This document shows, in pieces, positions 44,048 through 54,556 of a stretch of 64,000 nucleotides of DNA; the first letter of the stretch is position 1; each line of letters begins with the position of its first letter. A program made the position numbers and the translations under genes. The DNA is from Mycoplasmoides alvi ATCC 29626 (lineage in GTDB: Bacteria > Bacillota_I > Bacilli_A > Mycoplasmatales > Mycoplasmoidaceae), in NCBI RefSeq assembly GCF_000701785.1, contig NZ_KL370824.1, positions 46,902 to 110,901 on the forward strand, given 5' to 3'. Below the pieces are notes generated by a model. It searched no databases and was not told where the DNA came from. It saw nothing but the letters and a program-made list of their open reading frames with translations.

Positions 44048-45285
44048 AATACAAACCTATTACTTTAAAAGTATTAAAAATTGTCTTATTATATTTGTTT
44101 ATCAAAAGATTTTTCAATTTTGATTCAAATCCTTAAACGAATGAATTTTAAAAAAATATTTATTTAAGATGTTAATAATAAAAAAATTCTTAATCACAAA
44201 CTTTTTAGGTAACTTCTAAAATACTTAAATTAAGATTTTAATAGAGCAATAATAAAAACCATCAATTACTATAATTTCTTTCTTTGAAAATAATATTTTT
44301 GAAAGAAACATAATGTATTTCAAAGATAAATTTTACAAATTTATATTAGAAATAATAAAAAGTTATTTGATTTTTTAAGCAAAATAAAATTTAAATTAAA
44401 TTAATTTAAGCTCATAATGCAATGATTTTTACAGAAATTAATTTTATTTATGAAAATAAATTTATTTAAATATCTACAAACAAAAATTTCAAGATAAAAA
44501 AAGTAGTTATTTAGACATTTATAAAAATTATGAATTTAGTTTGTAAATTTTAGAATAATACTTTAAAACATCAAAAAACTTGTTTTAAATTATATGTGAA
44601 ATATAATAAAAATTTGAATTTATAAAAAAGTAATAAAATAAAAAAAATAATCATTAAATATAATTTTTCATTACAATTAGTAACATTATTTGGAATTGTT
44701 ATAACCTCTCTAAATGCTTAGTAATTTTAAAGAGGTGGTTTTGTGGTCTAATGAAAGGGTTAATTCATAATTATTATGATGACTAAAAGGAAAAAACCTA
44801 TGGAATCAATTAAAACAAGAGAAGAATTGCTGACAATTAAATATATTTTGGAAAGAAATACACAAGCAATTAAAGTTACACTTAAAAAAATGAGTAAGGG
44901 TTTAAATTATCAAACAAAAAAAGATATAAATACAAATTTAATAACATTAAAAAAAGATTTGTATCAACTTATTGAATTTTTAAATAACATTTAGATTAAA
45001 ATTGCAATTAATTTATTGTTAAAAAATTATTTTGCAATAGAATACAATAAAAATTAGCAATTTTTATTAAATTAAACTTGTAAAAAATAGATTTTTAATG
45101 CCACAAAACTTAATTATATTTAATATTCTAATCCATTAAAAACATTCAAATTAAATTTGCTTTAAAGTCATTATAATCTCATAACAATACAAAGTTATTA
45201 TCAATGTCCACAAAATAAAATTTTTGACTAAAATAGTAAAAATTACTCTCTAAAATATAAGGACAAAAATTTAAATACCTAATGT
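44048..45285. other. 1.2-kb AT-rich gap with one small ORF
   Basis: The largest gene-poor stretch. 44048-44700 is extremely AT-rich, with no open frame I trust. A hairpin CCTCTCTAAA (44705-44714) / TTTAAAGAGG (44726-44735, one mismatch) precedes the small ORF at 44800. 44995-45285 is again AT-rich. I looked for tmRNA, RNase P and SRP RNA hallmarks and saw none. Confidence 0.5.
44800..44994 (+). CDS. Small hypothetical protein
   Basis: 64 residues if started at the ATG 44800, which has AAAGGA (44786-44791) as ribosome-binding site; the same frame is open to 44776 (72 residues). Charged, Lys-rich, predominantly helical, with possible coiled-coil spacing (LYQLIEFLNNI at the end). No family is recognised. 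Isolated in an AT-rich gap, preceded by a hairpin. Confidence 0.45.
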   Translation: MESIKTREELLTIKYILERNTQAIKVTLKKMSKGLNYQTKKDINTNLITLKKDLYQLIEFLNNI

Positions 45286-46131
45286 ATGCCATTTATTAAA
45301 AAATTTTTAAAAGATTTTTATATCAAAGACAATAGAATATATTTGTCCAATGAATTTTTAAATGAAAACCGTCATAATTTTAAAAAAATTACTGGAAGTA
45401 GATTTTGCAATATTTTAGGATTAAGTAAATACAATACCCCTGTTCAGACTTGAGCTAGTATGGTAAACATTTATAAAGATGAAATAGACCCAATGTTAGC
45501 AAAAACTGGCAATTATATTGAACCTAAAATTCGTGACTATGCTTCTAGAAAATTAAATGTAAATTTCATTTCTTATGATCCAATAAAAATTAAATGAGAT
45601 AAATTTCCTGATAACCCTATTTATGGAGGGATTCCTGATGGAGAACCAGTGGATGACAATGGTAATTTATATTATCCCAATTATCCTATGCTGGAGATTA
45701 AAACATCATCAATTGATCGTTTAGTATATGAAAAAATTGATGGTTCATTACAAATGACTTTAGATAAAAATGGTTATCCATTGGTAAAAAAACGTTTTGG
45801 TAAATTTGAAGAATGATTTGAAAATGGAAAAATTGTTGTAAAAACTGAATATAAATTTCAATTAGGTTTGTATTTGTATTTGAGAAAAATTAATAAAGGA
45901 TTATTTGCAATTTGTTTTTTAGAAACTAGTGACTATGTTGAACCAGAAAAATTTGATATATCAAATCGCAAAATTTATTTTGTTGAAATGCATTTAACAG
46001 AAAACAAAATAAAACCTTTTATAGAAAATGGTATTAAATGATATGAAGATTATATTTATACAGGTTTTAGTCCCCAGTTAACTAGTAAAGATATTGAATG
46101 ATTAAGAGAGTGCCTTCCAAATTATGAATAA
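45286..46131 (+). CDS. YqaJ/PD-(D/E)XK-type nuclease (MG373-like by position)
   Basis: 281 residues. The order ITGSRFCNILGLSKYNTPVQ (G-S...LGLSKY), GNYIEPKIRDYAS (Glu), GGIPDGEPVD (Asp/Glu) and MLEIKTSS (E-x-K) is that of the YqaJ viral-recombinase nuclease family, with all acidic and Lys catalytic positions present. Uses UGA Trp at 45451 and further on. Start is the second ATG of AATGTATG; the first is out of frame. The last 8 bases overlap thiI. The natural role in a mycoplasma is unknown. Confidence 0.7.
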
Positions 46132-47326
46132 ATTATTTTTAAAATGTATTATTTTGATTAGATATGGTGAATTAACATTAAAAGGTAAAAATAGATCAAG
46201 TTTTGTTAATTTGCTTGCAAAAAATATTAGAAAAGCATTATGTAATTTTAATTTTAATTTAAAAATTAAATATGATTCTATGGAAATTGATGACTTTAAT
46301 CAAAATGAAATTCGAGAAATTATCAATATTCTTACAAAAATTCCAGGTATTAGTGTTATCAATATTGGATATAAGTTATCACTTGATTTAGATTTATTAA
46401 GTCAGATTGTTTTATCTAATTTAAATGAGAATCTTTCATTTAAATTAGAGTGCTCTCGTAAAGATAAATCTTATCACCTAACTTCACTTGAGATAATAAA
46501 AAAAATAGTAGCATTTGTTCTAAAGAAAAAACAATTTTTAAAAGTTGATCTACATAATCCTCAGCAAAAAATATTTATTGAAGTTTATAAAAATTATTTT
46601 TTGATTTTTGTTCAGAAAATTTCTGGAGCATGTGGTTTACCAGTAGGAACTAGTGGCAAAGTTCTTGTTCTTTTATCCGGTGGTATTGATAGTCCAGTCG
46701 CTGCTTATACATTGATGAATCGTGGTATGAAAGTTGACTTTTTAACATTTATAACTCCGCCTCATACAACTGAATTAATTTTAGATAAAGTTAAAAAATT
46801 AACACAAATTATTACTAACAATGGGTTACTTTGTGATTCAAAATTATATGTTGTAAACTTTTCAAAGGTTATTAGAGAATTAAATCATATTGATCCTGAA
46901 AGTTACAAAATTGTAATGTTACGCCGTTATTTTTTAAAATTTGCAGAGATTTTAACAAATAGGGATAATTTTGATGCAATTTCCACAGGCGAGTCACTAG
47001 GTCAAGTTGCTTCACAAACAATCGCTAGTTTAAAAACAATTTCTAGTGCAACGCCAAATTTATTAATTTTAAGACCTTTAATTGGAATGGACAAAAATAA
47101 AATTATTGAAATTGCAAAAAAAATTAAAACATATGATACTTCTATTTTGCCTTATGATGATACTTGTTCTTTATTTGTGCCAAAAAATCCAATAACAATG
47201 CCTAAAAAAAATATTGCAGACAAAATTGATCAAGAATTTAATTACATTGATATACTTATAAGCAAGTTAGATCATAATGATATAGAAATCATAAAGGTGC
47301 AAGAAATTGATCGAACAAGAAATTAA
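46124..47326 (+). CDS. thiI: tRNA 4-thiouridine synthase ThiI
   Basis: 400 residues. N-terminal ferredoxin-like and THUMP domains (IRYGELTLKGKNRSSFVNLL), then the PP-loop ATP pyrophosphatase motif VLVLLSGGIDSPVAAYTLMNRG and GESLGQVASQTIASL. The C-terminal rhodanese domain of some ThiI proteins is absent, as in most Firmicutes. No in-frame UGA. MG372. Confidence 0.95.
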   Translation: MNKLFLKCIILIRYGELTLKGKNRSSFVNLLAKNIRKALCNFNFNLKIKYDSMEIDDFNQNEIREIINILTKIPGISVINIGYKLSLDLDLLSQIVLSNLNENLSFKLECSRKDKSYHLTSLEIIKKIVAFVLKKKQFLKVDLHNPQQKIFIEVYKNYFLIFVQKISGACGLPVGTSGKVLVLLSGGIDSPVAAYTLMNRGMKVDFLTFITPPHTTELILDKVKKLTQIITNNGLLCDSKLYVVNFSKVIRELNHIDPESYKIVMLRRYFLKFAEILTNRDNFDAISTGESLGQVASQTIASLKTISSATPNLLILRPLIGMDKNKIIEIAKKIKTYDTSILPYDDTCSLFVPKNPITMPKKNIADKIDQEFNYIDILISKLDHNDIEIIKVQEIDRTRN

Positions 47327-48284
47327 AATACAAAATCACATTCTAAGTCTTGTTAAGGGATTTAATAATATTACTTTGTTTGTTCATGAAAGACCTGATT
47401 TTGATGCATTAGGTTCAGCATATGCTTTTAAAGAATTTTTAAAAGAATATTTTCCAGACAAAAAAGCTTATGTTATGGGGACATACAAGTTGGATGATTC
47501 TTTTGGTTCTGACATTTTTCCATTTGAAAAAGAAGATATTGATGAAAATTTTTTAAAATCATCATTAGGCATTATTTTTGATACAGCTAACACTGCAAGA
47601 ATTTTGACAGGAAAGCACAAAGAAACTAAAAAATTAATTCGTTTTGATCATCATCCAAAGATTGAAGAAATTGGTGATATTGATTGAGTTGATCCAACAT
47701 TTTCTTCAACTTCAGAAATGATTGGTACATTTTTAGAAGCTTTAAATTTCAAATTAACACCAACAATTGCTAAATACATTTATGCAGGCATTCTTACTGA
47801 TACTGGCCGCTTTTTATATTTATCTTCAACTCCAAATACTTTTAGAATTACATCTAATTTAATACAAACAGGATTTAATCGGATGGTTATTCATGATGCA
47901 ATTTACAACAAACCTATTTTTGAACATCATTATCATTTTTACACTTTAAAGCATGCAAAACTTACACCAAATGGTTTAGCATATGTTTTGTTGCCAAAAA
48001 ATTCACATCGTCGTTTTGGAATCAGTTACCCAGTTACTATGGTTCATGCTTTAAACAACATCAAGGATGTTAAAATTTGGACTGCATTATATTATGATAA
48101 TGATTCAGGTAAATGAAAAGGATCTATCAGAAGCAGAGATATTCCGATTAATCATTTTGCTTCAATGTTCAATGGTGGTGGACATAAATTTGCCTCTGGA
48201 TTTAGTTTAGATAATAAAAAGGATTTTAAAAAAATTGTTGAGTTATTAGACAATTATTTGAAATCTATAAATAGTGCTAATTAA
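47307..48284 (+). CDS. DHH-family phosphodiesterase (NrnA/MgpA-like)
   Basis: 325 residues. DHH motifs: FVHERPDFDALGSAYAFKEF, IIFDTANTARIL, RFDHHPKIEEIGDIDW, and ILTDTGRFLY; the DHHA1 domain ends with FNGGGHKFASGF. Degrades nanoRNA and/or pAp in related bacteria. No ATG precedes the domain in frame, so the start is inferred to be TTG 47307, with AAGGTG at 47294-47299 just upstream; it overlaps thiI by 20 bases. MG371. Confidence 0.9.
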
Positions 48285-48286
48285 TT

Positions 48287-49090
48287 ATGTTGAAGTTTCA
48301 TGTAATAAATTCATCATCCAATTTAATCTTTAAGGATTTAAAATTGTTTGTTAAAAATGGTGTTAATAAAAATTACAATGAACTTTTTTGTGTAGCTGGT
48401 TTTAAAAACAATTTAGTTGCTTTGCAAAATAAAATACAACCTCATACAATATTTTTTTCTTCTGATATTAATAATAAAGATTTTAATCAACTAAAAGTTT
48501 TAACTAAAAATTGAAAAATTCGATGAATTCAATTGCATTCTAAATTAGTTGATAAATTAAATGATTTTGGTATGGGTAATGATATTTTTATTTACTATCC
48601 AAAAACAATATTTACAAAGCAATCATTTATTTTAAACAACAACTTTAATTATGTTTTGTGCGACCACATTCAACATCCAGACAATTTAGGTTCTATTATT
48701 AGAAATGCTGCCGCTTTTAATATTAAAGGCATTTTTTTATGAAATTGCGCTTCAATTTATAGTGTAAAAGTAATTAGATCTAGTGCTGGTAATGTATTTA
48801 ATGTATTTATTTCTATTATTAATAAGATAGATGAATTAATTGAAGCATTAAAATCTAAAAATATTCAATTAGTTGGCTTAGAAAATACTTCTAAATCAGA
48901 ACATTTTGTTGATGTAATTTTTAGAAAAAAAAATGGTAATTTGTTTATTTTAGGAAACGAAGGTCATGGTATAAGTAATTTTTTATTAAATTCTTTAGAT
49001 GTATCTTGCAAAATTCCAATTAATGAAAAGGTTGATTCATTAAATGTTGCTGCAACTAGTGCTATACTATTTCACGAGCTAAGTAAATAA
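48287..49090 (+). CDS. SpoU-family rRNA 2'-O-methyltransferase
   Basis: 267 residues. SPOUT motifs: DHIQHPDNLGSIIRNAAAF, RSSAGNVFNV, ILGNEGHGIS and INEKVDSLNVAATSAILFHEL. Probably methylates a ribose in rRNA; the exact site (TrmH/RlmB group) cannot be told from sequence. Starts 2 bases after the DHH gene; its stop overlaps the ATG of the next gene (TAATG). Confidence 0.9.
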
Positions 49091-50082
49091 TGCTACAAAC
49101 AATTATTGTTTCTGAAAATGAAGGAATTCAAAGAATTGAGAATTTTTTGTTAAAAAAATTTGATTCATTATCACGATCTAAAGTATTTAAATTATTGAGA
49201 TTAAAAGAAATTAAAGTAAATGGAATGAAAATTAATCAAGGATTTAAAATTCAACCAGGTGATGTAATTAATGTTTGATTCCCTAAAAATTTTGAAATAA
49301 ATTTAAATGACAAAAAAATTAAAAATTCTTTAAATATTAAAGGTAATTTAAATATTCTTTATGAAGATAAGAATTTAATAATTATTGACAAAAAAGTAGG
49401 AATTCCTTGCCAACCAATTCCATCTAGTTGTAAAGCTTCAATACAAGAATTGTTATTAAAACATATGATTTTAAAAAATAATTGATTTAAAGATCAGGCA
49501 TTTACTCCAAGTATTTGTAATCGATTAGATACAAACACAGTTGGTCTTGTTGTTGCAGCCAAAAACGGTTCAGCTTTGCAGGAATTAAATGCAATTTTTA
49601 AAAAAAGACATATTAGCAAATACTACCATTCATTAGTGTTTGGTATTTTTGAAAAAAAAATAAATACTGAAACTGCTTATTTATTAAAAGATTCAAAACA
49701 TAAATTAGTAAAAATTAATTCAAATAAATTAAGTAATAATTATTTGTCAATTGTTACTAAATATCACGTAATAAATGAATTTAAATTTGAAAATGTTAAT
49801 ATGTCTTTATTGGATGTTGAATTAATTACTGGTAGAACACATCAAATTCGCGCGCATTTTAGTTATCTTGGTCATCCAGTAGTTGGTGATCATAAATATG
49901 GTTTAAATAATTTTCATGAAGAAAATAAGAATTTTAAATATCAAGCATTGCATGCATATAAAATTAAGTTTGCTGATTTAAATAATTTAAATTATCCAAC
50001 ATTAAATTACTTATCAAATAAGGAATTTCATTCAAAAGAAAAACCTTGATTTATAAACTACATTAATTCAATTAAGCAATAA
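49090..50082 (+). CDS. rluD: RluD-family large-subunit pseudouridine synthase
   Basis: 330 residues. S4 RNA-binding domain at the N-terminus (about 18-70), then the RluA-type catalytic block with Asp in SICNRLDTNTVGLVVAAKN and the conserved TGRTHQIRAHFSYLGHPVVG. UGA Trp in several positions. Exact rRNA target is not certain. MG370 in position. Confidence 0.88.
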
Positions 50083-50322
50083 TTTATTTTTAAAATATTG
50101 ATTGAAAAATATTATGTATTTAGTAAATTACATACTAGTTTTTAAACTTAATTAAGTAAATATATTTATAGAATAAACTATTGTTAGATATTCAAAAAAT
50201 AGCATGCTAGCATAAATTTCATGTCATTTTATTTTATAATAATTTTAAATAAATTTAATGTTGCTATGTTTTTTATAATCTATCGCTATTTTAGTTTAAA
50301 AAACATTTAAGGGATTAAAGTT

Positions 50323-50598
50323 ATGAAAACTGAATTTAGTGATAAAGTTATTAAAGAGTATTTGATAGAAGCTTTAAAATATGTACCTGGAATAAGTAAC
50401 CCAGTTTCACAAGATCAAATACAAATTAATAATAATGTAGTTTCTATAAACATAGCGTGTTTACCAAATGTTCACTATAGAGAAGTTTCTTTAATGGCGC
50501 AAAGAACTGTTTATTATGGTTTGTTTAGAGAAACCGATGGTAAGAAGTTTATTGTAAACATATTAATTTCTTCAATAGAAGAACCTAATCACACTTAA
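50323..50598 (+). CDS. Asp23/YloU-like small protein
   Basis: 91 residues, close to the minimum for the Asp23/DUF322 family. The opening FSDKVIKEYLIEALKYVPGI followed by QDQIQINNNVVSINIACLPN fits the family core, and it lies directly before the fakA gene, as YloU does with YloV in Firmicutes. Family assignment is by pattern plus position. In the 240 bases upstream is an AT-rich gap with no clear gene. Confidence 0.6.
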   Translation: MKTEFSDKVIKEYLIEALKYVPGISNPVSQDQIQINNNVVSINIACLPNVHYREVSLMAQRTVYYGLFRETDGKKFIVNILISSIEEPNHT

Positions 50599-50623
50599 AT
50601 AAGGAATTGCTTTTTTTATTCAC

Positions 50624-52375
50624 ATGGAAACGTTAAATATAAAAATGCTCTTGAAAATGTTTGAATTTGGGGCTAAAAAAGTAAGTGATAATTTTGAATA
50701 TATAAATCAATTAAATGTTTTTCCTGTGCCAGATGGGGATACAGGAACAAATATGAAAATAACTATAAATAGTGCTTTTTTATCTATTAAGAATAATAGT
50801 GAATTGTCAGATTTGTCATCTTTAGGAAAAGCATATGCTCGTGCTACATTAATGAATGCACGTGGTAATTCTGGCGTAATTTTTAGTCAAATAATTAAAG
50901 GATTTACAAAACCATTTCCTGAAAATGAAGTGGAATTAAATATCCCTACATTAATTGAGTGTTTTAATACTGCAAAAGAAATTGCTTACAAATCTGTTGT
51001 TCAACCAGTAGAAGGAACAATTTTAACAGTAATAAGAAAAATTAGTGAATTTATAACACAAAAATCAGATACCTATAAACAAATTGGTGATTTGTTTAAA
51101 GACATTATTGAGGAAGGAAATAAAACATTACTAGATACACCTAACATTTTGCCCGAATTGAAACATGCAGGTGTTGTTGATTCAGGTGGATATGGACTAA
51201 TGCAATTTTTAGAGGGAATGCAATTAGCTTTAACAGGAAATAATGAATTAATAAATAATAACTTACAATCAAATACAATTCGTCTTATTGATGGAGTTGG
51301 TAATAATAACACAATTTCATTAAAATATAATCCTGATAGTGATATAGAGCATGAAGAAGATGGGCATGGTTATTGTACTGAATTTTTACTTTTTTTAGGA
51401 TTAAAGTCTGATGAATCTCAAAAAAAATTTTTATTTTCAGAAAGTCGCTTGAGAAAAGAAATTGATCGTTTTACAAATTCAGTTGTTTTAGTAACAGATT
51501 TAGATGAAAAAATTGTTAAATTGCATGCACATACTCTAGAACCTGAGAAGGTTCTTGCAATTGGTAGAAGATATGGTGAATTTATCAAAATTAAAATTGA
51601 TAATATGAATCTCCAAGTCCGTAGTCGAAATAAACAAAGTAAAGATGATTTAAATTTTGATAATTTTAATACCCATGAAATCCCTGATAACAACTCTTTA
51701 AGTGAATCAATTAAAATTATTGCAACAGCACCTTCAAATACTTTGGGCGAGATGATCAAAGAGAATTATAATGTAACTGAATATATTGATACAAGTGTTT
51801 ATGGCAATCCATCTATTGGTCATCTTGTTAAGACAATTAAAAAATGTCAATCTAAAAATGTAATAATTGTTATTGATGATCGTAATATTGCTTTAGCAGC
51901 TAAAGAGGCAATTTCTAGTTTAAAAAATTACATTAAATGTGAATTGATTATTGGTCGTAACTTTGTGGAGTTAATGGCAGCTCTTTCAGCATTTATTCCT
52001 GAAAATAACAATATTCGTAGTAATGTTAAAACAATGATGTATGTGATGGGTAATACTGTTTCAGCTACATTTTCGCAATCAGTTAAAAATGCTAAATATC
52101 CTCACATTACAGTAAGAAAAGATGATTATATAGGAATTATAGATGGAAAGATTGTTTCATCTGAAAGTGAAATTTTACTTTCAATTGATAAAACTATTAA
52201 TCAATTGATTAAACGGATTAAGAAACCAGAATTAGTTATTATTATTTATGGTTCTAATGTTAAGATTAATGAAGTGCGTCAAGTAGAAAAAATTATTAGT
52301 AAAAAATACGGAATTTATTGCGAGTCTATTAGTGGAGGTCAAAAAATTTATTCTTATTTTATCGGTATTCAATAG
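50624..52375 (+). CDS. fakA: Fatty acid kinase FakA (DAK2 domain)
   Basis: 583 residues. DAK2 phosphatase/kinase motif VFPVPDGDTGTNMKITINSA, ARGNSGVIFSQIIKGF, and GVVDSGGYGLMQFLEGM. The C-terminal half is a DegV-like domain. With a FakB (none in this window) it phosphorylates exogenous fatty acids; the acyl-phosphate passes to PlsX/PlsY. plsX follows. MG369. Confidence 0.93.
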   Translation: METLNIKMLLKMFEFGAKKVSDNFEYINQLNVFPVPDGDTGTNMKITINSAFLSIKNNSELSDLSSLGKAYARATLMNARGNSGVIFSQIIKGFTKPFPENEVELNIPTLIECFNTAKEIAYKSVVQPVEGTILTVIRKISEFITQKSDTYKQIGDLFKDIIEEGNKTLLDTPNILPELKHAGVVDSGGYGLMQFLEGMQLALTGNNELINNNLQSNTIRLIDGVGNNNTISLKYNPDSDIEHEEDGHGYCTEFLLFLGLKSDESQKKFLFSESRLRKEIDRFTNSVVLVTDLDEKIVKLHAHTLEPEKVLAIGRRYGEFIKIKIDNMNLQVRSRNKQSKDDLNFDNFNTHEIPDNNSLSESIKIIATAPSNTLGEMIKENYNVTEYIDTSVYGNPSIGHLVKTIKKCQSKNVIIVIDDRNIALAAKEAISSLKNYIKCELIIGRNFVELMAALSAFIPENNNIRSNVKTMMYVMGNTVSATFSQSVKNAKYPHITVRKDDYIGIIDGKIVSSESEILLSIDKTINQLIKRIKKPELVIIIYGSNVKINEVRQVEKIISKKYGIYCESISGGQKIYSYFIGIQ

Positions 52376-52535
52376 TCTTTTAATTTATTTTGTTTAAAAT
52401 TAAAATTAATTGTTAAAATCAATGTAAGAAAAGTTTTAGTTTTTTTTAAAAATAGTATTATTTTTAGTCAAAATATATTTTTAAAAAAAGTTTTAAATTT
52501 TTTAATTTTTGAATAAAGTTTGAATAAATTATTAT

Positions 52536-53519
52536 ATGAAAAATTTTACCATTGCTCTTGATTGCATGGGTTTTGAGTCTGATCCAAAAGAAGCAATCAT
52601 TGCAGCCATTAAGTTTAATGCTTTGAATCCTAATATTCGTTTTATGTTGTTTGGTTCTAAAAAAATTATTAAACCCTATATTGAAAACAATCAATATATT
52701 AGCTGTGTAGACACAACAGAAATTATTGAAATGGATGATACTCCAATATCTGCAAGAAAAAAAACTAATAGTTCTATGTACAGAGCTATTAAATGTGTTG
52801 TTGATGGCGAAGCAGATGCAGTTTTATCTGCTGGTTCTAGTGGCGTTTATACTACATTGTGTTATAGTATGATTGGTAAAATTTCTTCTAAAGTTAAACC
52901 TGGTTTTATGTCTTGAGTGCCAACAATAGATAAAAACGGGTTTTATTTTTTAGATGTTGGAGCTAATAAAGAATTTAGTGGATCTGAATTATATAATTTA
53001 GGTTTAATGGCAAATACATTTGTAAAAATATGTACTAATAAAACTAATCCAAGAATAGGTTTGTTAAATATTGGTAGTGAAGATTTTAAAGGTTTTGCTT
53101 ATCATCAAGAAGCTAATAAATTATTTAAAGAAAATAATTCTGTTAACTATGTTGGTTTTATTGAACCACGTTATTTAATTGAAGGTATATGTGACATTCT
53201 TGTTTCTGATGGGTATAGCGGTAATTTAGTCCTTAAATCACTTGAAGGTTCTTTTAAAACAATGGGTAAAATTTTAAAAAAATCATATAAGCGCAATTTA
53301 TTAGCAGCATTATTTAGTCTAGGTATTATAAAAAATATAACAGAAACTTTTGATTATAAAAATAATGCAGGGGCTTTGATTCTTGGTTTAAATAAAATTG
53401 CAATGAAAACCCATGGATCAGCAGATTTTAAACAATTTTTTAGTTCATTAAGAATGACAAGAGATATGTTAAATACTAACCTTATTAATAAACTAGAAGA
53501 AATGAAAGAGTTAATATAG
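52536..53519 (+). CDS. plsX: Phosphate acyltransferase PlsX
   Basis: 327 residues. FTIALDCMGFESDPKEAI at the N-terminus (the usual DAMGGD is DCMGFE), DTTEIIEMDDTP, KSSL-like region KKTNSSMYRAIK, ADAVLSAGSSGVY, and the C-terminal ILVSDGYSGNLVLKSLEG. One UGA Trp at 52914. Makes or exchanges acyl-phosphate for glycerolipid synthesis. MG368. Confidence 0.93.
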
Positions 53520-54502
53520 TGCATAATAATTTAAAAAAACATTTGAATTCTTTTAATGATAAAAAAGATAAATTCACAACTAATAAAAGTAAATTCAAAA
53601 ATATTGCAGAGATTAAATTATCAAATAAAGATATTCTCAATGTATATAATCTTTGTAAAAAAAAGTATACAAATGAAAATTCTAAAAAAATTTCACATGA
53701 ACTCAAAGCTAATTTACCTGATTGAGCAATTGTAAATAGTTTAAATATAAAAAAAAGAAAAAATATTAGTAATAAAAATAATGAAGTTTATGCTGATTCT
53801 GAGAGAAATGTTAGTGATTTATTAAAAGAATTAAAAATTAAACCTAATAACATTAATTTTTATATAGATGCATTAACTCATAGTTCATATAGCAATGAAA
53901 ATAATTTAAAAACTAATTACCAACGATTAGAATTTTTAGGTGATGCTGTTTTAAATAAATTAGTTGCAATTTTTTTGTTTAGTATTTCAGATGATGATGA
54001 AGGGAAAATGACTAAAGATAGGATTTCTATTATTCAAGCAAAAACGCTTGTACGAGCTTCATTAGATTTAAATTTAGGATATTATGTTCGTGTAGGTCGA
54101 GGTTTGCACAAGCGACCTATAAGTGAAAAAATTTTAGAGGATATATTTGAATCATTTATAGGAGCTGTTTATTTAGATCAGGATGAAAAAAAAGTAAATT
54201 CTATTTTATTTAGAACTATTTTTAAATATTATTTAAATGATGATTTGAAAGAAACAATTGATTATAAAACTAAATTTCAAGAAGCAGTTCAAGAACACGG
54301 AAAGCATAAAAAAATTATTTATCGTCAAATTGATAAAAATAATAAAAAAACTACTTCTAATTTATTTGAGGTTGAATTAATATACAATGGTATTATTTAT
54401 GGTCGTGGTACTGGTTTAAAATTACATGATGCTGAAGTTGCTGCAGCAAAAAAAGCTTGTGAAAAAATTAGTAATAATTCTTTTCTTAAAGATAGTGAAT
54501 AA
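53519..54502 (+). CDS. rnc: Ribonuclease III with N-terminal extension
   Basis: 327 residues. The core starts at about residue 100: THSSYSNENN, RLEFLGDAVLNKL (metal-binding Glu/Asp), EDIFESFIGAVYLD and a C-terminal double-stranded RNA-binding domain from about residue 250 (DYKTKFQEAVQEHG, AEVAAAKKACEKI). There is no in-frame ATG before the core; the only plausible start is GTG 53519, overlapping the last base of the plsX stop. This gives an Asn/Lys-rich N-terminal extension of about 95 residues. UGA Trp at 53723. MG367. Confidence 0.9.
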
Positions 54503-54556
54503 TCAAATTTATAATATTCAAGATGTTTATTATTTAATGGTAGGGTCAACTAATCT

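Noticed and set aside
44705..44760. Possible tRNA or SRP RNA near the hairpin
   Set aside because: No cloverleaf and no conserved SRP tetraloop; just one stem.
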